Of a stretch of DNA of 64,000 bases, positions 61,641 to 64,000 are shown piece by piece; position 1 is the first letter of the stretch, and each line of letters opens with the position of its first letter. A program made the position numbers and the translations under genes. The stretch comes from CAZQVA01 sp964596685 (GTDB taxonomy: Bacteria; Chlamydiota; Chlamydiia; Chlamydiales; VFKH01). Location: positions 1 to 64,000 of the forward strand of contig CAZQVA010000007.1 in the NCBI GenBank assembly GCA_964596685.1, read 5' to 3'. The notes beneath the pieces were generated by a model. That model worked only from the letters and a program-made list of their open reading frames with translations, was not told the DNA's origin and ran no database searches.

Positions 61641-64000
61641 GTGCCCCTCTACCTCTTTGATCTTTCTAGCATTCTCTTCCGCTCTTATTATGCTCTTCCC
61701 CCTATGAAAAATCATGCGGGTGAATCGACACACGCCTTATTCGGTTTTGTCCGCTTCATGCTCAAATTTCTTAAAGATTACTCCCCCTCTCACATGGCTG
61801 TGTTATGTGATGGACCCAATCATAAACAAAAGCGGACTGAGATCTTTACAGACTATAAAGCGACAAGGGAAAAAGCCCCGGAAGATTTAGGCCATCAAAT
61901 TGAATGGGCAAAAGATTTTTGTACCATGATGGGAATCCCCTTTTTAAGTGTTCCCCATGCAGAAGCAGATGATCTGGCTGCAAGCGTTACCCGCTTTGCG
62001 TTAGAGCAAAAGTGGGATGTCGTACTATGCACGAGTGATAAAGACTGGTGGCAGCTTTTAGGGCCCCATGTCAAAGGACTCAAAGAAGGCAAATGGGTCA
62101 CTGTCAAAGATGTTGAAGAGCAATTTGGTGTTAAAATCGATCAACTTGGTGATGCCTTAGCAATCATTGGAGATGCAAGTGATCATATCCCAGGTGTCAC
62201 AGGTTTTGGCCCCAAAAAAACAGCGCGCTTTTTGCAAGATTATCCCTCTCTCGACGCCTTTTTTAAAGACCCCTCAAACACAAAATATGAAGCCATTTTT
62301 GCCGCTAAAGAGTTACTTCAGCGGAATCAACGCTTGATCCGCCTTGATGAAACCGTCAAAATCCCTCATGATCCTGCGTTCTACGAAAAGGCCTCCTCTG
62401 ATGAGTCATCACTACAAGAATTCTATCAACGCATGGATTTCAAGGCACTTTATCACAAAACCCCCTCTCACTCCGACATTAAGCCTCTTCCCAACAGCTC
62501 TCATCCATTTTCTCCCCAAAAAACAACAACCTATTCTATTGCGCTCAATCATGTCGAAGGGATCATCGTCGCCGATCATGAGCATCAATGGCATCTCAAG
62601 TGGAAAGAAGTCAAAGATATTGAATGGGCACACACCCAAGCTATTGGACAAGATGTTAAAAAGATCATAGAAGCCTTTTTTGATCATGCTATCCCCTCTC
62701 TTCCCCTTTTCATCTTTGATCTTTCAATTGCTGAATACCTCCTTGACCCTGAGGGCATCAATAAAAAACGAATTTCCACCATTGAAGAGATCGCTCAACG
62801 AAAAAATGATTTGGAGACTGCTTTAAAGGAAGCGCATTTACTACTGTGGTTACAACAAGTTGAACTACCTTTAAGCCTTGTACTAGCTAAAATGCATCAC
62901 AGGGGTATTTATCTCGATACTCAAGTCCTATTTGAGCAAAAAAAAATCCTACAAGAACAACTACACTCTCTACAAAATCGCATCTTTGCTGCTACAGGAG
63001 AGGCGATTAACCTCAATTCTCCGAAACAACTTGGCACGCTTCTTTTCGAAACTCTTAAACTTGCAGGTGGCAAGAAAACACGTACGGGACAGTACTCAAC
63101 TGATAATGACACTTTAATAGAATTGCAGGGTAGCCATCCCGTTGTAGAACTTATCATTGAGTATCGCACATTAGAAAAACTACGTTCTACTTATGTGGAT
63201 GCACTACTCGCTCTAGTTAATGAGGATGCTCCTCGCATTCATTGTTCTTTTGAGCAGTGTGTCACCGCCACAGGTCGTCTTTCCTGCCAAAACCCCAACC
63301 TTCAGAATATTCCTCCTTCCATTAGAAAAGCATTTCGACCTGAAAAAACAGGATGGCATTTTCTTGCTGCAGATTACTCTCAAATTGAATTGCGCCTGCT
63401 TGCTCACTATAGCCGTGATGAACAAATGTGTGAGGCGTTTTCAAAAGGATTAGATATCCACCGCTATACCGCTAGCTTGATTTTTGACGTCCCCCTTGAA
63501 AAAGTACAGGCGGAACAACGAGCCATTGCAAAAACAGTGAATTTCGGCATTCTCTATGGCCAAACCCCTTTTGGACTTTCTAAAGTCATCCGCATTTCTC
63601 CTGCGAAGGCAAAAGAATTTATCGATGCCTACTTCAAACGTTATCCTCAAGTAACAAATTATCTTGAAAAAGTGAAAGAAGAGGCGCGTAAAAGTGGAAA
63701 AATCTATACAGAAGCCGGTCGATGGCGTTTTGTTCCTGGGATCACCAGCCAAAATTCCCTGTTGCGTCAGGCAGCAGAAAGAATCGCTTTAAATACTCCC
63801 TTACAAGGTTTTGCTGCGGATTTAATTAAAATCGCCATGCTGCGCATTGATGAACAACTCCCCCACTTCCCTCACTGCACACTATTATTGCAAATTCATG
63901 ATGAATTGCTCTTTGAAGGCCCTGAAAAGGAAATACAAAAACTGGCCCCCGTTGTAAAAAGAATAATGGAAGAGGTATGGCCTCCATTATCAGTACCTTT
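61641..64000 (+). CDS. polA: DNA polymerase I, partial (runs past the window end)
   Basis: 786 codons are visible without a stop. The 5'-3' exonuclease domain (1 to about 280) starts PLYLFDLSSILFRSYYALPP and has TSDKDWWQLL, GDASDHIPGVTGFGPKKTAR. A middle 3'-5' exonuclease-like domain lacks the acidic DxE motif (YSIALNHVEGIIVADHE at that place), so it is probably inactive. The polymerase domain has TATGRLSCQNPNLQNIP, AADYSQIELRLLAHYS (motif A), KTVNFGILYGQTPFGL (motif B) and QIHDELLFE (motif C). The start is GTG 61641 with GGAG at 61631-61634. Confidence 0.95.
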   Translation, partial: MPLYLFDLSSILFRSYYALPPMKNHAGESTHALFGFVRFMLKFLKDYSPSHMAVLCDGPNHKQKRTEIFTDYKATREKAPEDLGHQIEWAKDFCTMMGIPFLSVPHAEADDLAASVTRFALEQKWDVVLCTSDKDWWQLLGPHVKGLKEGKWVTVKDVEEQFGVKIDQLGDALAIIGDASDHIPGVTGFGPKKTARFLQDYPSLDAFFKDPSNTKYEAIFAAKELLQRNQRLIRLDETVKIPHDPAFYEKASSDESSLQEFYQRMDFKALYHKTPSHSDIKPLPNSSHPFSPQKTTTYSIALNHVEGIIVADHEHQWHLKWKEVKDIEWAHTQAIGQDVKKIIEAFFDHAIPSLPLFIFDLSIAEYLLDPEGINKKRISTIEEIAQRKNDLETALKEAHLLLWLQQVELPLSLVLAKMHHRGIYLDTQVLFEQKKILQEQLHSLQNRIFAATGEAINLNSPKQLGTLLFETLKLAGGKKTRTGQYSTDNDTLIELQGSHPVVELIIEYRTLEKLRSTYVDALLALVNEDAPRIHCSFEQCVTATGRLSCQNPNLQNIPPSIRKAFRPEKTGWHFLAADYSQIELRLLAHYSRDEQMCEAFSKGLDIHRYTASLIFDVPLEKVQAEQRAIAKTVNFGILYGQTPFGLSKVIRISPAKAKEFIDAYFKRYPQVTNYLEKVKEEARKSGKIYTEAGRWRFVPGITSQNSLLRQAAERIALNTPLQGFAADLIKIAMLRIDEQLPHFPHCTLLLQIHDELLFEGPEKEIQKLAPVVKRIMEEVWPPLSVP

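Overview
The window comes from a member of the Chlamydiota, most likely an environmental Parachlamydiales-type organism rather than a Chlamydia species. Evidence for the phylum: two adjacent ATP/ADP-type nucleotide translocases, a type III secretion block in the order sctU-sctV-sctW-chaperone-malQ (the cdsU-cdsV-copN-scc1-malQ order of Chlamydia), a fused SecDF followed by RecJ, a sigma66-type RpoD, a CdsZ/CT398-like zinc-ribbon protein, SohB followed by PolA, and a short MOMP-like porin. Features unusual for pathogenic Chlamydia are an NHLM-type peptidase/ABC export operon, two further tripartite efflux systems, an orphan CcoN-like oxidase subunit, and a dense load of short palindromic repeats.

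Layout. 1-2.9 kb is a decayed island next to a tRNA-Met(CAT) gene: a broken tyrosine integrase, a multiply frameshifted gene and small remnants. 3.3-7.8 kb holds an MFS carrier and the two nucleotide transporters. 7.9-20.3 kb is an exporter region: an NHLM-type HlyD / C39-ABC / ABC operon with a small companion gene, mnmH in the opposite direction, then tolC-emrA-emrB-hemD. 20.3-21.0 kb is repeat DNA with one element nested inside another. 21.0-29.4 kb is the type III block, malQ and a TPR/transglutaminase-like protein. 29.4-30.06 kb is again repeat DNA, including a 33-bp tandem array. 30.06-35.1 kb (minus strand) is an overlapping operon marC-mtaB-hypothetical-glgB. 35.3-38.3 kb has two outer-membrane proteins, a peroxiredoxin and tRNA-Arg(ACG). 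38.4-43.9 kb has glycyl-tRNA synthetase, a PEBP protein, a nuclease/phosphatase gene split by a repeat element, a flavin reductase and recJ. 43.9-48.4 kb is secDF. 48.9-56.0 kb is a ccoN-tolC-MFP-RND operon bracketed by two inverted half-copies of one repeat. 56.1-64.0 kb has RNase P RNA (rnpB), ogt, tRNA-Ala(GGC), a CoiA-like gene, rpoD, a zinc-ribbon gene, sppA/sohB and a partial polA that runs off the window.

The most distinctive non-coding content is at least five families of short inverted-repeat (MITE-like) elements, labelled A-E here. Family A (about 160 bp, TA target duplication) has four full copies and two half copies; one copy splits a coding gene, and precise removal restores the frame. 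Family B (22-160 bp) shows 3-bp target duplications at two copies; one copy is nested in a family C element whose unoccupied sequence is preserved in the second C copy. Family C has two copies in opposite orientation flanking the type III block. No transposase able to move any of them is visible in the window.

Functionally the window combines host-interaction machinery (nucleotide import, type III secretion, MOMP-like porin), glycogen metabolism (malQ, glgB), three multi-component exporters, and core information genes (rpoD, rnpB, polA, recJ, glyS, secDF, three tRNAs). All calls come from reading the sequence; no database search was run.
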